62,352 nucleotides of DNA from Archaeoglobi archaeon JdFR-42 (GCA_002010305.1 MTND01000032.1:1-62352); one strand, 5' to 3'. Shown: positions 30,921-40,163, counted from the stretch's first letter. A program made the numbers and translations. Notes: generated by a model not told the origin, from the letters alone.

Positions 30921-31734
30921 AAAATCAACCGGACATAATCAACATGTTGAAAAAAAGATTGAAGCCATTAAGAAAGAGTTCAAAAATAAAGGTAAGGTAC
31001 TTGTAGCTTTTTCTGGGGGAGTAGACAGCAGTGTCCTTGCAAAAATCGGCTTTCTCTCTCTTGGAGATGATTGTATAGCTGTCACAGCTGTATCTGAAAC
31101 CTACCCCGAATGGGAACTTAGATATGCAAAAAAAATAGCGGAAGAGATTGGCATCAGACATTATGTGATTAAGCATTCTGAGTTATCCGCAGATGGTTTT
31201 TCTGAGAATTCTCCGGATAGATGCTATATCTGCAAGAGGAGCCTTTTTAAAAGGTTACGAGAGTTTGGCAAAGAGCTTGGCTTCACTGTTATCGCTGAAG
31301 GGACAAACAAGAGTGAACTATCAGGCCATAGACCAGGCTACCGGGCTGTGAAGGAGTTTGATGTTTTCACTCCTCTTAAAAATTACACTAAAGAAGAGAT
31401 AAGAGAAATTGCCCAATATCTCGGACTGTCTAACTGGAATAAACCCTCTATGGCCTGTCTTTCATCTAGATTTCCTTTTGGAGAGAAAATTACCTTAGAA
31501 AAGCTAGAAAAAATAGAAAAAGCTGAAAAGTTTCTATTCTCCCTTGGTGTGGAAACCTGCAGGGTACGGTATCATAGAGAGATTGCTAGAATAGAAGTCC
31601 ACCCAGGGGATTTTAAACTGATGGTTAACTATAGAGATGCTATTGTCAGCTATTTCAAATCTCTTGGATTTAAATTTATTACTATGGATCTGGAAGGATT
31701 TAGAAGTGGAAGTCTCAGTGAAGACATGAAATAA
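30907..31734 (+). CDS. larE: LarE-family PP-loop sulfur transferase
   Basis: The 275-residue protein has the ATP pyrophosphatase loop FSGGVDSS near residue 35, AVSETYPEWEL, DRCYICKRSLF (Cys106, Cys109) and MACLSSRFPFG (Cys184). In Lactobacillus LarE a single Cys gives up its sulfur to the nickel-pincer cofactor. Variants with three cysteines, as here, hold a [4Fe-4S] cluster that can carry extra sulfide. larB and larC are not visible, and the operon partner SepCysS suggests sulfur may instead go to Cys-tRNA; that is inference. Confidence 0.88.
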   Translation: MQIAEKSTGHNQHVEKKIEAIKKEFKNKGKVLVAFSGGVDSSVLAKIGFLSLGDDCIAVTAVSETYPEWELRYAKKIAEEIGIRHYVIKHSELSADGFSENSPDRCYICKRSLFKRLREFGKELGFTVIAEGTNKSELSGHRPGYRAVKEFDVFTPLKNYTKEEIREIAQYLGLSNWNKPSMACLSSRFPFGEKITLEKLEKIEKAEKFLFSLGVETCRVRYHREIARIEVHPGDFKLMVNYRDAIVSYFKSLGFKFITMDLEGFRSGSLSEDMK

Positions 31735-31830
31735 TGCTGGATTGTAGTATTGTAACTCAGAGAGTTGCAATTTGTTGACTGTAACTAAACAATATCTTAT
31801 CTCCACCACAAGTAAAATACTGTACGTATG

Positions 31831-31873
31831 TTTACAATTTGTAAATCAGTGATCTACAATACTGATTTGTAGA
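31831..31873. repeat. Nested inverted repeats in convergent intergenic region
   Basis: TTTACAATTTGTAAA (31831-31845) is a perfect palindrome. ATCAGT/ACTGAT (31845-31850 and 31861-31866) and TCTACAA/TTGTAGA (31853-31859 and 31867-31873) are overlapping alternative stems. They lie between larE and a convergent gene and could act as a terminator. Confidence 0.4.
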
Positions 31874-31933
31874 CATGTTCTTGGATTACATATTGGCTAT
31901 TCACATTCGCAGATAAGTTACCTTTTTTGTGTT

Positions 31934-33115
31934 CTACTTCACCGTGGAAATCATATTCTGTAACACATCTCTTTTGCTCGACCCTGCAAATATGGTGGTG
32001 TAGTTGTCATTTTCAATCAACTTGTAATATTTCCCATCCACCATCCAGACATTTCTGTCTTTTTTACCAATATTATCCATCATAGTGGTGACAGATTGTA
32101 CAAATTCTATGCCATCTTTCTCTGTGTCCCATGCAATTTTCCATATGAATAAAAAATCTGTAGTGTTGGAATACATTATAAAGAGATCTCCATTCCATCC
32201 TTCTGCTGCAGTGTAAGCTATGGGCCTGTTTATGTGTGCAGAAAGAAATGTAATAATAAAGAACTCCCCTAATCTGTCCTCACGTATCTCCTTCCATTGA
32301 TTCGGAGGAATGATATCCATAGAGAGTGTAATGAACAATTCTTTATTGAGATATTTTTCAGGATGGATAACTTGTTCTGTGGATTCAGGAGGATCGTTTA
32401 AAGCCATATTAATATACTCCCATCCACCTTCTAAATAGAGAAAAGTTACAAAGGGTTTCCCGTAGTCGTATGGAAAGTAGAAAATGGAGTCGAGAACCTC
32501 CCGGATAGGAACTGGAGCCGGTTCGTAAGAGAAGTTAAAGGTTCTGGCGTATAGCTCGCCTAACAGAATCGCATCACCCTCAATCAGAGCAGAATAAGCC
32601 ATCTCTTCATCAAAGGTATCTGGACTATGTTCTGGGAAATAGTATCCCTGAAATATATGCTCCATTTCGTGGCTAAGAGCTTCTCCCATTCCTGGCTTAT
32701 CTGGATTGAAATGCTCCTTTACAACATACACGTCTCCTTTCCATGCAAAAGCAAGATAGGATCCGATTTGTCTGTTTCTCATTTCAGTGTAATTCAATTC
32801 CTCTGGTATAAGGAGGAGAGCCTTGTAAAATAACTCCTCATCTTTTAGCTCACTGGCAGTATACTCCCATTGCTCCAGAACCCATTTATTAGGTACGACT
32901 CTAATCTCTGTTCCAGGAGGGACATCCAGCCCTCGTATTTTTTCAACCTCTACAGTAACATTGTAAAACAGTAATCGTACACTCTCTTTGTACATATCCC
33001 CTACAATGGATTCTTCGTCAGGAGGAATTTCTGGAACAGGATTCCAGAGTATAATTGCCAGAATCATGGTTATCAATACTGGTAAAGCCAGCTTGATTAA
33101 TTTGGTGGAAAACAT
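31934..33115 (-). CDS. Membrane-anchored gluzincin-like metalloprotease, 393 aa
   Basis: An N-terminal helix (LIKLALPVLITMILAIILW) anchors or exports the protein. The zinc motif HEMEH lies near residue 148 (ALSHEMEHIFQGYY), and an ALIEGDA segment near 178 supplies the downstream Glu, the gluzincin pattern. It resembles haloarchaeal surface proteins of similar layout. Asn-Xaa-Thr sites suggest glycosylation outside the cell. The substrate is unknown. It is 43 bp downstream of the MBL gene and probably ends the same operon. ATG lies four bases after GAGGGT. Confidence 0.7.
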   Translation of the reverse strand: MFSTKLIKLALPVLITMILAIILWNPVPEIPPDEESIVGDMYKESVRLLFYNVTVEVEKIRGLDVPPGTEIRVVPNKWVLEQWEYTASELKDEELFYKALLLIPEELNYTEMRNRQIGSYLAFAWKGDVYVVKEHFNPDKPGMGEALSHEMEHIFQGYYFPEHSPDTFDEEMAYSALIEGDAILLGELYARTFNFSYEPAPVPIREVLDSIFYFPYDYGKPFVTFLYLEGGWEYINMALNDPPESTEQVIHPEKYLNKELFITLSMDIIPPNQWKEIREDRLGEFFIITFLSAHINRPIAYTAAEGWNGDLFIMYSNTTDFLFIWKIAWDTEKDGIEFVQSVTTMMDNIGKKDRNVWMVDGKYYKLIENDNYTTIFAGSSKRDVLQNMISTVK

Positions 33116-33158
33116 GATACCCTCTCATATCTCTGGTGAATTCTTACATATCTTTCGG

Positions 33159-34106
33159 TTATTCAGCTTTTTTGAAGAGAACCACATTCTCATAGACCTC
33201 TTTGGCTTTTCCATCTGCTGTGAGGTATCTGATATATGCAAGAACCTCCCCCAGAGCTAGTTTTTTGTTAAATGAATCCAGATCGGCGAAATCTCCAGCA
33301 TCCCAGTGAACCATTGATGCAATCTCAAGTAAGCTTTTGGGAGTCTTATCGAGGATACTGGAAACTTCTTTCAGACGGTTCTGACAGTGGTGTATGAGAA
33401 ATCTTGCCCTCTCCTTCCAGTTTCGTATGGGTTTACCATGGGAGGGGAAGACGGTTTTGGCTGGCAGTTCTAGTAACCTCTCAAGGGAGTTTAGATAGTC
33501 TTTCATGGGATTCAGTGATGAAGATGGAGTAAAGCTCACATTCGGTGTTATATCTTCTAGGAGGATATCCCCGCTAAAAATAATCTTTTTCTCCTGATCA
33601 TAAAGGCAAATATGTCCAGGAGTATGTCCGGGAGTCCATATTACAATCAAGGACCTTGTGATCCGATCACCATCAGTTACACATGAGATATCTGGTAGCG
33701 AATGAGCCCAGGGAATAGTCTGTATGAGTGGGTCATAGTGGAGTGGAATGCCATATAATTTTGCCCATTCCTGCAATTTCATGGAAAATCGTTGAGGTCG
33801 GTTGTACATATCCATCAAAGCTTGTTCTTTCGGATGCATCAATAGATCTCCTTTACCAGTAGATAGAATTCTCTGGCTCAATCCAATATGATCTGGGTGA
33901 CCATGAGTGCCCACTATCTGAGTGATATTCTCGAAAGAAATCCCGAATGAGTTTAGACTTTCCTGAATTATTTGTAATCCCTTTTCCCAGTTGTATCCTG
34001 AGTCTATTAGCATGACTTCATTACTCACTAGACAGTAAACATTGATTGATGATGGTGATTCAAATGGCAATGGTACTGAGATAGGGTATATCTCCATAAA
34101 ACTCAC
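33159..34106 (-). CDS. Metallo-beta-lactamase-fold hydrolase
   Basis: The 315-residue MBL-fold protein shows the metal motif THGHPDHIG near residue 66, IWTPGHTPGHICLYD near 160, FSGDILLED near 180 and a late FPSHGKPI near 218, all metal-ligand positions. A C-terminal helical domain (about 235-315) with WDAGDF may add specificity. The glyoxalase II/arylsulfatase-like group has many substrates; this one is not known. It overlaps the DUF2070 gene by four bases. Confidence 0.85.
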   Translation of the reverse strand: MSFMEIYPISVPLPFESPSSINVYCLVSNEVMLIDSGYNWEKGLQIIQESLNSFGISFENITQIVGTHGHPDHIGLSQRILSTGKGDLLMHPKEQALMDMYNRPQRFSMKLQEWAKLYGIPLHYDPLIQTIPWAHSLPDISCVTDGDRITRSLIVIWTPGHTPGHICLYDQEKKIIFSGDILLEDITPNVSFTPSSSLNPMKDYLNSLERLLELPAKTVFPSHGKPIRNWKERARFLIHHCQNRLKEVSSILDKTPKSLLEIASMVHWDAGDFADLDSFNKKLALGEVLAYIRYLTADGKAKEVYENVVLFKKAE

Positions 34107-35815
34107 CCCAGAATAGATAATGCCAGACTGATGATAAACGGGCCTGTTATAGTAGGGATAAACAATAATATAGCCTTTCGACCTATTGTTTTCAGAGCTT
34201 TTTCGACCAATCTGAAAAATTCTTCACCCATTACTTGGATTGAAGGTACGTGGAACTTGAAGTATTCCATTCCCCCTCCCCCCATATTCATGAGGGCTTC
34301 TTCCATGGCGATATCAATAGCTTTCAGGATCGCAGCGTTCTCATTGGTCAGATTACCTACTGGAATGTCACCGTATTTCCCTGTGGCGTTTCTGGTGTGG
34401 TTGTCTGTGGTTATGACCTCACACATCTCGACACCTTTCGTAGTAGCTAGATTGATTACATCCTTTTTAAAGTCTCTGTCCATATTATTGCCGTCGATCA
34501 TCACAATTCCAGCAGTTATGGATTTGGATTTAAATATCACTACTCTGATTCCATTATCGCAGACACTTCTTGCATGAATGATTTTTTTTCCAAAACCCAC
34601 TTGATACATTTCCTTAGCTTCGTGAATTGAGCGAGATGCACATTGTTTGAGGATGAATTTCAGATCTTTAAGATATTCTTCTTTCCATGTATCATGGACA
34701 GGCATAGAGTTATGGGAGTCTATCAAAAGGACATTCTGAAATCCTGCCTTCGTAAATATATCTTCTGCAAGTTGATTTATTGAAAAGGGCATATCATCTG
34801 GACCGAAACCATTTTTTGAGATTATAACGAGGGGAGTATTCTCAAAAGGGATGCACATTGCGTTGAAATAAACACCCTTTACCAGAATGGGCTGACCCAT
34901 ACTTTTGTTGAATATTCCTTGGATTTCACCTCTCAACTGATTCAGGCATTCAGTAATACGTGATACGTCTTTATGAGTAGCGGGATTAAGACTATGCTGA
35001 GTAGCAGTATGAGTATAAAGGAAAACTCCTGTACTATCTTCTTTGTTAAAAATGCTCTCTATCAACACTCCTCCTCCGATGTTTCTAAGAGGTCCTGGAT
35101 GAAATGAGGTCTGGATTATGTATCCAGATCCTCTTTTTCCAAAAACTTTGATCCACCCATCGGTCTCTACAGAAAAGTTTTGAATTTCTCTTTCAAAGAC
35201 ATTGTAATCGTTAGAAAGCCAGTTAATTAAAAATGCCTTGAGAAGTTTATTGACTTTCAGTTTTGTCAGATCGAAATTTATGTATTTTAGGAATATCCAC
35301 GCCAGTACAATCCCGACTGTATCGGTTACAGTATATTTCACAAGAAATGGAAAAGATACTGGAGGGAAAAAAGTAATACTGGAAAATAAGAGGACAAACG
35401 GATACATAAAACCCCAGAGAAAGGGTTTTAATTCTTCTTCCATCTCTAGGTTAGTAAAATAGAAAGTTAGAGTTGAAAATGTTGAAAAAACAGAGAGATT
35501 AAGGAGAGGACTTCCTACATTAAAAAGCAGAACTAAAATATCAAACAATCCTTTGAACAGAACGATCACAACGCCGAGAAAGAGTATCCTGGATAAGGTA
35601 AGCCCCTTAAAATGAGTCATGGAGGATATGAAATAAAATCCTATGGAAATCACATAGATCACAAGGTAATGTTCAAAAAAATAAAGAAAACCCCATCTGC
35701 TATTAATAAAAGACAGGAATACGATGGATAGGATACTCAAGGCTATTGTGCTCTTGAACCCGGGAAACGAAAAAAGATACCCTCTGAACCGGTTAAGTAA
35801 CTCTCCGTCCATCAT
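34103..35815 (-). CDS. DUF2070 archaeal membrane protein
   Basis: The first 180 residues form about six or seven membrane helices, and the remainder is a large soluble domain. That domain holds TSFHPGPLRNIGGG near residue 240, LLIDSHNS near 360 and TTDNHTRN near 465. His and Asp in these motifs suggest a metal-dependent enzyme. The family is archaeal and its function is not known. A C-terminal hydrophobic helix returns to the membrane. It overlaps neighbours by four bases on both sides. Confidence 0.88.
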   Translation of the reverse strand: MMDGELLNRFRGYLFSFPGFKSTIALSILSIVFLSFINSRWGFLYFFEHYLVIYVISIGFYFISSMTHFKGLTLSRILFLGVVIVLFKGLFDILVLLFNVGSPLLNLSVFSTFSTLTFYFTNLEMEEELKPFLWGFMYPFVLLFSSITFFPPVSFPFLVKYTVTDTVGIVLAWIFLKYINFDLTKLKVNKLLKAFLINWLSNDYNVFEREIQNFSVETDGWIKVFGKRGSGYIIQTSFHPGPLRNIGGGVLIESIFNKEDSTGVFLYTHTATQHSLNPATHKDVSRITECLNQLRGEIQGIFNKSMGQPILVKGVYFNAMCIPFENTPLVIISKNGFGPDDMPFSINQLAEDIFTKAGFQNVLLIDSHNSMPVHDTWKEEYLKDLKFILKQCASRSIHEAKEMYQVGFGKKIIHARSVCDNGIRVVIFKSKSITAGIVMIDGNNMDRDFKKDVINLATTKGVEMCEVITTDNHTRNATGKYGDIPVGNLTNENAAILKAIDIAMEEALMNMGGGGMEYFKFHVPSIQVMGEEFFRLVEKALKTIGRKAILLFIPTITGPFIISLALSILG

Positions 35816-36429
35816 CGCTTGTCACCCAGTTCGTTCCATATGTAGATAAATCGTTGAACTGCAGTTAGATTTGTCATGACTGCAAAGAAAACCATCAGCC
35901 ATCCTATGATTGTAAGAGTAAAAATGGTAATGGGAAACACAAAAGTGGCAAGAGTCGCTACCATGATAAACATCATGCGATCAGCCCGTCCAAGCAAACC
36001 CCCGTAATATCTACCTAGCCCAAGGGCTTGAGCTTGTGTTCCCAAATAGCTGGTTATCAGAGTCCCGACAATGGCAGCAATTCCAATTAGTGGTGGGACA
36101 TAATCTCCAAACATGATCCCTCCTAGGAGGAATGAGTCTGCATATCTATCTATGACATGATCTACGAGATCTCCACGTTTAGAGTCTTTTTTCAACCGTC
36201 TGGCTACTTCTCCATCCAGAAAATCGAATAAAGCGTTGAGTAATACAAACAAAAAAGCAGGAATAAGATACCATATATTGGATCCTGATAAGGCGTAGAA
36301 AATTCCTGCAAGGAGAGCAAAAAATAAAGATATAAAGGATAAGAAATTAGGACGACTGTTAATTTTTATAAAAATATCTACAAGGGGTGAGAGGTACCTT
36401 GCTCCTTTAGGTCTGAATTTGTGGATCAA
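35812..36429 (-). CDS. CDP-alcohol phosphatidyltransferase (archaetidylinositol-phosphate synthase-like)
   Basis: This 205-residue membrane enzyme carries the family motif D-X2-DG-X2-AR...G-X3-D-X3-D, seen at FDFLDGEVARR and GDLVDHVIDRYAD (about 68-95), with five to six hydrophobic helices. It transfers a phosphoalcohol to CDP-archaeol. Archaeal enzymes of this length usually make archaetidylinositol phosphate; specificity is inferred. It overlaps the kinase gene upstream and DUF2070 downstream by four bases each. Confidence 0.85.
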   Translation of the reverse strand: MIHKFRPKGARYLSPLVDIFIKINSRPNFLSFISLFFALLAGIFYALSGSNIWYLIPAFLFVLLNALFDFLDGEVARRLKKDSKRGDLVDHVIDRYADSFLLGGIMFGDYVPPLIGIAAIVGTLITSYLGTQAQALGLGRYYGGLLGRADRMMFIMVATLATFVFPITIFTLTIIGWLMVFFAVMTNLTAVQRFIYIWNELGDKR

Positions 36430-36983
36430 ATTAGCTCCCCCTTTATGACAGCTTCAATATCTACCTCCTCTAGCCAATTTATTTTTCCTGGAAGGAATTC
36501 AAATTTATGTTTTTCTCCTCTGATTATGTTTAATATGTCATTTTTAACTTCTTCAGGAGGTTTAGCAGTGGTATCTATTTCGAATACTTCCTTACAAGAT
36601 TCCAGTGCTTCTACCAGAATGACATCCACAAGTTCGGCCTCAACATTTTCCATAATCTTTTCTCTGGAATACCCTTTCTTCTTCAGTCGTTGAGCCAGTT
36701 CTTTGGGATTGGTTCGTAGTACAATAGCCATATCTGGGTTTAGCAAATGACTGTAGTGACTCTCCATTATGGTAACAGAATCCTGTGAATTCTTTAGGAA
36801 TTTACTTATCATCTTTTTCAGCCCTTCCAGGTCTACTATGGTGGTGTCTCTTTTTTTGTCTCTTCCCGAGATAAGTTTTTGATTCTTAACTATAGAGTTA
36901 AGATAAATCACTTTGTACTCCTGTATCAACTTGCAAACAGAAGTTTTACCCGTTCCGGGTGTGCCTGTAACTCCAACTAACAT
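36426..36983 (-). CDS. Nucleotide kinase (archaeal adenylate-kinase-like/Fap7 family)
   Basis: The 185-residue P-loop kinase has GTPGTGKTS at residue 7, then VDLEGLKKMI and MESHYSHLL. The lid/nucleotide region is VLRTNPKELAQRLKKKGYSREKIMENVEAELVD. Archaeal relatives phosphorylate AMP or act in 18S-type rRNA maturation with Rps14, so either function is possible. It overlaps hisC by seven bases and the lipid synthase by four. Confidence 0.85.
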   Translation of the reverse strand: MLVGVTGTPGTGKTSVCKLIQEYKVIYLNSIVKNQKLISGRDKKRDTTIVDLEGLKKMISKFLKNSQDSVTIMESHYSHLLNPDMAIVLRTNPKELAQRLKKKGYSREKIMENVEAELVDVILVEALESCKEVFEIDTTAKPPEEVKNDILNIIRGEKHKFEFLPGKINWLEEVDIEAVIKGELI

Positions 36984-38059
36984 TTCACTATCTCTTTAAT
37001 TGACTTAATAAGCAAATCATTTTCCTCAGGTTTTCCAACACTTATTCTTATTTTGGTGGTTCCAGCACCTCTAAATCTCTTTAAATCTCTGATAATCACT
37101 CCTTTTTTCATGAGAGTTTCCGTAAACTCAGAAGAACTAAAGGGGGATACATCAGCCATTAGAAAATTTCCTTGGGAAGGATATGTATGGATGCATAGCT
37201 CTTTTATGAGTCTTTCTCTCTCTTTTTTTATGATCCTCACTATGCTTTTCATATATTTAACATCCTCTAGTGCAGCCATGGCACCCCCAATCGCTAGGTT
37301 TCCTGTGGAAAATGGAGGGTTTATTTTCATATATTCTGGAACGAGCCATTCAGGAAGAAGACCATATCCAATCCTTAACCCGGCAAGGCCAAAAGCTTTT
37401 GAGAAAGTTCTGGTTATAATTAAATTCTCATAAGAACTCACCAGTTCAAGAGCATTCCAGTCAGCAAATTCAGCATAAGCCTCATCTACCACTACCATGC
37501 AGTGGACTCTCTCAAGTATCTCTTTAAGGACGTTGTTTGGTATGGAGTTTCCGGTGGGATTGTTAGGGGAGCAAAGAATGATAAGCTTGGTCCTACTGGT
37601 TACATCCGCGACAATCCTATCTGGGTCAATATCATAATTTTCATTTCTACCCTCATATTTGCTCATTCCTCCATATATTGCACTCAGAATCTCATAATAG
37701 GGAAATGTTGGAGAAGGGATTATTACCTCATCACCTTTTCTGATAAATAATTTAAATAGAGTTTCCAGAACTCCATCAACTCCAGCCCCCAGGACTACCT
37801 GATCACGATCAACTCCAGTATATTCTCCAATTTTATCTCTTAATTCTGGAATATCGATTCTTGGGTATACGTTCAAGTTGTTGAGATGGTCTTTTAAAGC
37901 CCTGATGACTTTCTGACTTGGACCATAGGGATTTTCGTTGGAAGCCAGTTTTATTATCTTTTCAAGTCCAAATTCTTGTTTTACTTCTTCGATGGACTTT
38001 CCAGGAACATAAGCGGGTACATTCTTCACTTCCTTTCTCAGAAGTTCATCGAAAGACAT
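36977..38059 (-). CDS. hisC: Histidinol-phosphate aminotransferase
   Basis: This 360-residue fold-type I PLP enzyme makes histidinol phosphate in histidine biosynthesis. It has KLASNENPYGPS near residue 36, VVLGAGVDGVLE, SPNNPTGN near 165, VVDEAYAEF near 190 and the PLP lysine in TRTFSKAFGLAGLRIGY near 218. No other his gene is in the window; it heads a run of five overlapping genes. Close relatives can accept other amino acids. Confidence 0.9.
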   Translation of the reverse strand: MSFDELLRKEVKNVPAYVPGKSIEEVKQEFGLEKIIKLASNENPYGPSQKVIRALKDHLNNLNVYPRIDIPELRDKIGEYTGVDRDQVVLGAGVDGVLETLFKLFIRKGDEVIIPSPTFPYYEILSAIYGGMSKYEGRNENYDIDPDRIVADVTSRTKLIILCSPNNPTGNSIPNNVLKEILERVHCMVVVDEAYAEFADWNALELVSSYENLIITRTFSKAFGLAGLRIGYGLLPEWLVPEYMKINPPFSTGNLAIGGAMAALEDVKYMKSIVRIIKKERERLIKELCIHTYPSQGNFLMADVSPFSSSEFTETLMKKGVIIRDLKRFRGAGTTKIRISVGKPEENDLLIKSIKEIVKC

Positions 38060-38087
38060 TTCAATCCCTCAAATAATCAGGGGCACA

Positions 38088-38402
38088 TCAGTAATACCCC
38101 TCTATCACCTCAAGGAGTGCCACACCAGCAGTTATCAGAATAAGGGATATGAAAAGTATTATCCCGAAGAGAATGTTTAGGAGACCATAATCCTGAAAAA
38201 ATGCCATGGGAAACATGAAAATCCCGACTAAGCCTATAGAAACACCGAACAGCAAAACAAAAAAACCTCCGAATATAAGCCCAAATCCAGTGGAAGATGT
38301 CTCGAGAAACCTTCTCAGGCTTACAACAAAACCGATGATTGAGGGAATCGCTATAAGGACGAGCACTCCTAATACTGTAGATTGATCCATCATAGGGGAC
38401 AC
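38088..38402 (-). CDS. Small membrane protein, about 104 aa
   Basis: Three hydrophobic helices are seen (about 8-28, 40-65, 75-98), with one charged loop VVSLRRFLET. I know no family. ATG codons at 38402, 38393 and 38390 are all possible. It lies 60 bp after the 51-residue gene on the same strand and 28 bp before hisC, so it could belong to either transcript. Confidence 0.6.
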   Translation of the reverse strand: MSPMMDQSTVLGVLVLIAIPSIIGFVVSLRRFLETSSTGFGLIFGGFFVLLFGVSIGLVGIFMFPMAFFQDYGLLNILFGIILFISLILITAGVALLEVIEGYY

Positions 38403-38462
38403 AATGGTAAAAGGAGTATTAATCAGTTACCCTTTGGCCAGTTATTGCGTCACGTCATAGAC

Positions 38463-38618
38463 CTATTTCTTTTTATTCACTTCTATCTGTAAGGTCTCCC
38501 AGTCTTCGGGAATTGCATGAAGAGTATCAACAAGTCCAAGAATTACGCTAGAAAACACCTTGGTGACGTATTCGTTCAGGGGAATGTTTTTTCCATCTAT
38601 TTTCAGCTCAACATCCAT
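38463..38618 (-). CDS. Small conserved archaeal protein, 51 aa
   Basis: The frame reads MDVELKIDGKNIPLNEYVTK and continues FSSVILGLVDTLH, then an acidic IPEDWETLQIEVNKKK. It has a strong ribosome binding site AAGGAGGTGA seven bases upstream, and its ATG directly abuts the moaA stop. The pattern (beta strand, DGK turn, NEYV helix) is one I associate with small conserved archaeal proteins of unknown function. It belongs to the mobA-moaA transcript. Confidence 0.75.
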   Translation of the reverse strand: MDVELKIDGKNIPLNEYVTKVFSSVILGLVDTLHAIPEDWETLQIEVNKKK

Positions 38619-39518
38619 TTATTTCACCTCCTTAAAAAATGGCTCCCTTTTGTTAACCGCCTCCATAATCAGCTCAGATGGGTCACTCCCTTTCAGGCAG
38701 GTTGTGTCCACCAGATTGTCATTTCTCATCAGACACGGCTTGATTTTTCCATCTGATGTGATTCGAATCCTGTTGCAGTATTTACAGAAGTGTGAATTGT
38801 CCATTGGGCGTACCACTTCGATAACACACCCGTCCAGATAATACTTTTTCCTTCGATGCATGTACCTCTCTTCAATTCGATCTGCTCTCCGGGCAAGGCT
38901 CTCTTCAAGGGCTACCATATCCATTCTTCTATTTTCTAGATCTCCAAAATCCAGTAGTTCTATCAGCTGAAGAATAGCATTTTTCCCACGTACAAATTCC
39001 ATCATGGCATCGATCTCGTCATCATTTATCCCTTTCAGCAGAACCATGTTAACTTTGACAGGAGTGAGCCCTGCATTCAGAGATTCTTCAATACCGTCTA
39101 TAACGCTGTCCAGCACATTTTTACCTGTTATATATCTGTATTTATCAGGGTCCATGGTATCAAGGCTGACGTTAACCCTGTTTACTCCAACCTCTTTAAG
39201 TTCGTAAGCTATATCTGCCAGCATGGTTCCGTTGGTTGTAATGGATATCTCTTCGAATTCAGGTAGTTCATTTATGATCTCTGGAAGATCAGTCCGCATT
39301 AGAGGCTCTCCACCAGTAATTTTAACCTTCCTGACACCCTTTTCATGGAAAGCATGAGCCAGCTGATGAATTAATGTGGGATCTATTTCTTTTCCTGGTT
39401 TATCCTCTCCCTCCCTGTGGCAGTAAATGCAATTCAAGTTACATCGTTTTGTTATGGCTATTCGTAAGTTGGTGATAGGTCGATTATACGGGTCGATGAG
39501 CATATTAGCATCCTCCAA
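38619..39518 (-). CDS. moaA: GTP 3',8-cyclase (molybdopterin biosynthesis)
   Basis: MoaA starts molybdopterin synthesis from GTP with radical SAM chemistry. The 299 residues have the N-terminal cluster motif TKRCNLNCIYC near residue 26, KITGGEPLMR near 67 and ITTNGTM near 94. The second cluster region CKYCNRIRITSDGKIKPCLM is near 252. The C-terminus ends FFKEVK and lacks the Gly-Gly tail of bacterial MoaA. It overlaps mobA by 14 bases. Confidence 0.92.
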   Translation of the reverse strand: MEDANMLIDPYNRPITNLRIAITKRCNLNCIYCHREGEDKPGKEIDPTLIHQLAHAFHEKGVRKVKITGGEPLMRTDLPEIINELPEFEEISITTNGTMLADIAYELKEVGVNRVNVSLDTMDPDKYRYITGKNVLDSVIDGIEESLNAGLTPVKVNMVLLKGINDDEIDAMMEFVRGKNAILQLIELLDFGDLENRRMDMVALEESLARRADRIEERYMHRRKKYYLDGCVIEVVRPMDNSHFCKYCNRIRITSDGKIKPCLMRNDNLVDTTCLKGSDPSELIMEAVNKREPFFKEVK

Positions 39519-40107
39519 TTCTGTTCAGATCATAATACGTGTTGATATTGATAAAGCTTCTAAATTCTGGGTCAATATTCCTAAGATCGTTAACGCTGAT
39601 ATACCGGACGTTTTTAAGCCTGAATACCGGGGCTAGAATCTTTGACTCTCCTTTTTTGAGAGATTTTTCCACTTCTTGGAGAAAAGGATGTTTGCGATAT
39701 ACTGCAAACAAAGGTTCAAATTTCCCGTTTTCCCATACGGGCATAGAGGCATCATATCCTTCTGCAACTTCAAAGAGTTTTACCACTATCTCTCGCTGGA
39801 TAAACGGCATATCACACGCAACGACAATTCCATAATCTCCTGTCATCTCCATAAATGCGGCATGAATACCCCCAAGAGGTCCCATATTTTTGAAGATGTC
39901 TGTTGAGAATTTAAATCCTTCAAATATGCCCGAAAGCAACCTTTTTTGATGTTCATCCCTGCAAGAAATTATAATTTCGTCGCACACTTCGGAAAGGACT
40001 TCGAGTGGATGAGAAATCAGGTATTTACCTCTGAACTTAATCAGTGGTTTTTCAATCCCACCCATTCTTGTTGCTCGCCCTCCTGCCAAAATCACTCCGG
40101 TACGCAC
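39505..40107 (-). CDS. mobA: Molybdenum cofactor guanylyltransferase-like protein
   Basis: The 200-residue nucleotidyltransferase opens ILAGGRATRMGGIEKPLIKF, the MobA loop for GTP. MGPLGGIHAAFMEM follows near residue 78, and the metal site VACDMPFI near 98. It attaches GMP to molybdopterin, or in archaea may serve related cofactors. Downstream moaA on the same transcript supports the molybdopterin role. A MoaD-like protein is present far away at 1680. Confidence 0.88.
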   Translation of the reverse strand: MRTGVILAGGRATRMGGIEKPLIKFRGKYLISHPLEVLSEVCDEIIISCRDEHQKRLLSGIFEGFKFSTDIFKNMGPLGGIHAAFMEMTGDYGIVVACDMPFIQREIVVKLFEVAEGYDASMPVWENGKFEPLFAVYRKHPFLQEVEKSLKKGESKILAPVFRLKNVRYISVNDLRNIDPEFRSFININTYYDLNRIGGC

Positions 40108-40163
40108 ATTGGGGTTTTATTTTAGAAGTATAAAACTTTTACCAATAGGTTAAGCACATGTAT

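Noticed and set aside
30907-31734. Assigning larE to lactate racemase maturation
   Set aside because: larA, larB and larC are not adjacent, and the operon partner is SepCysS.
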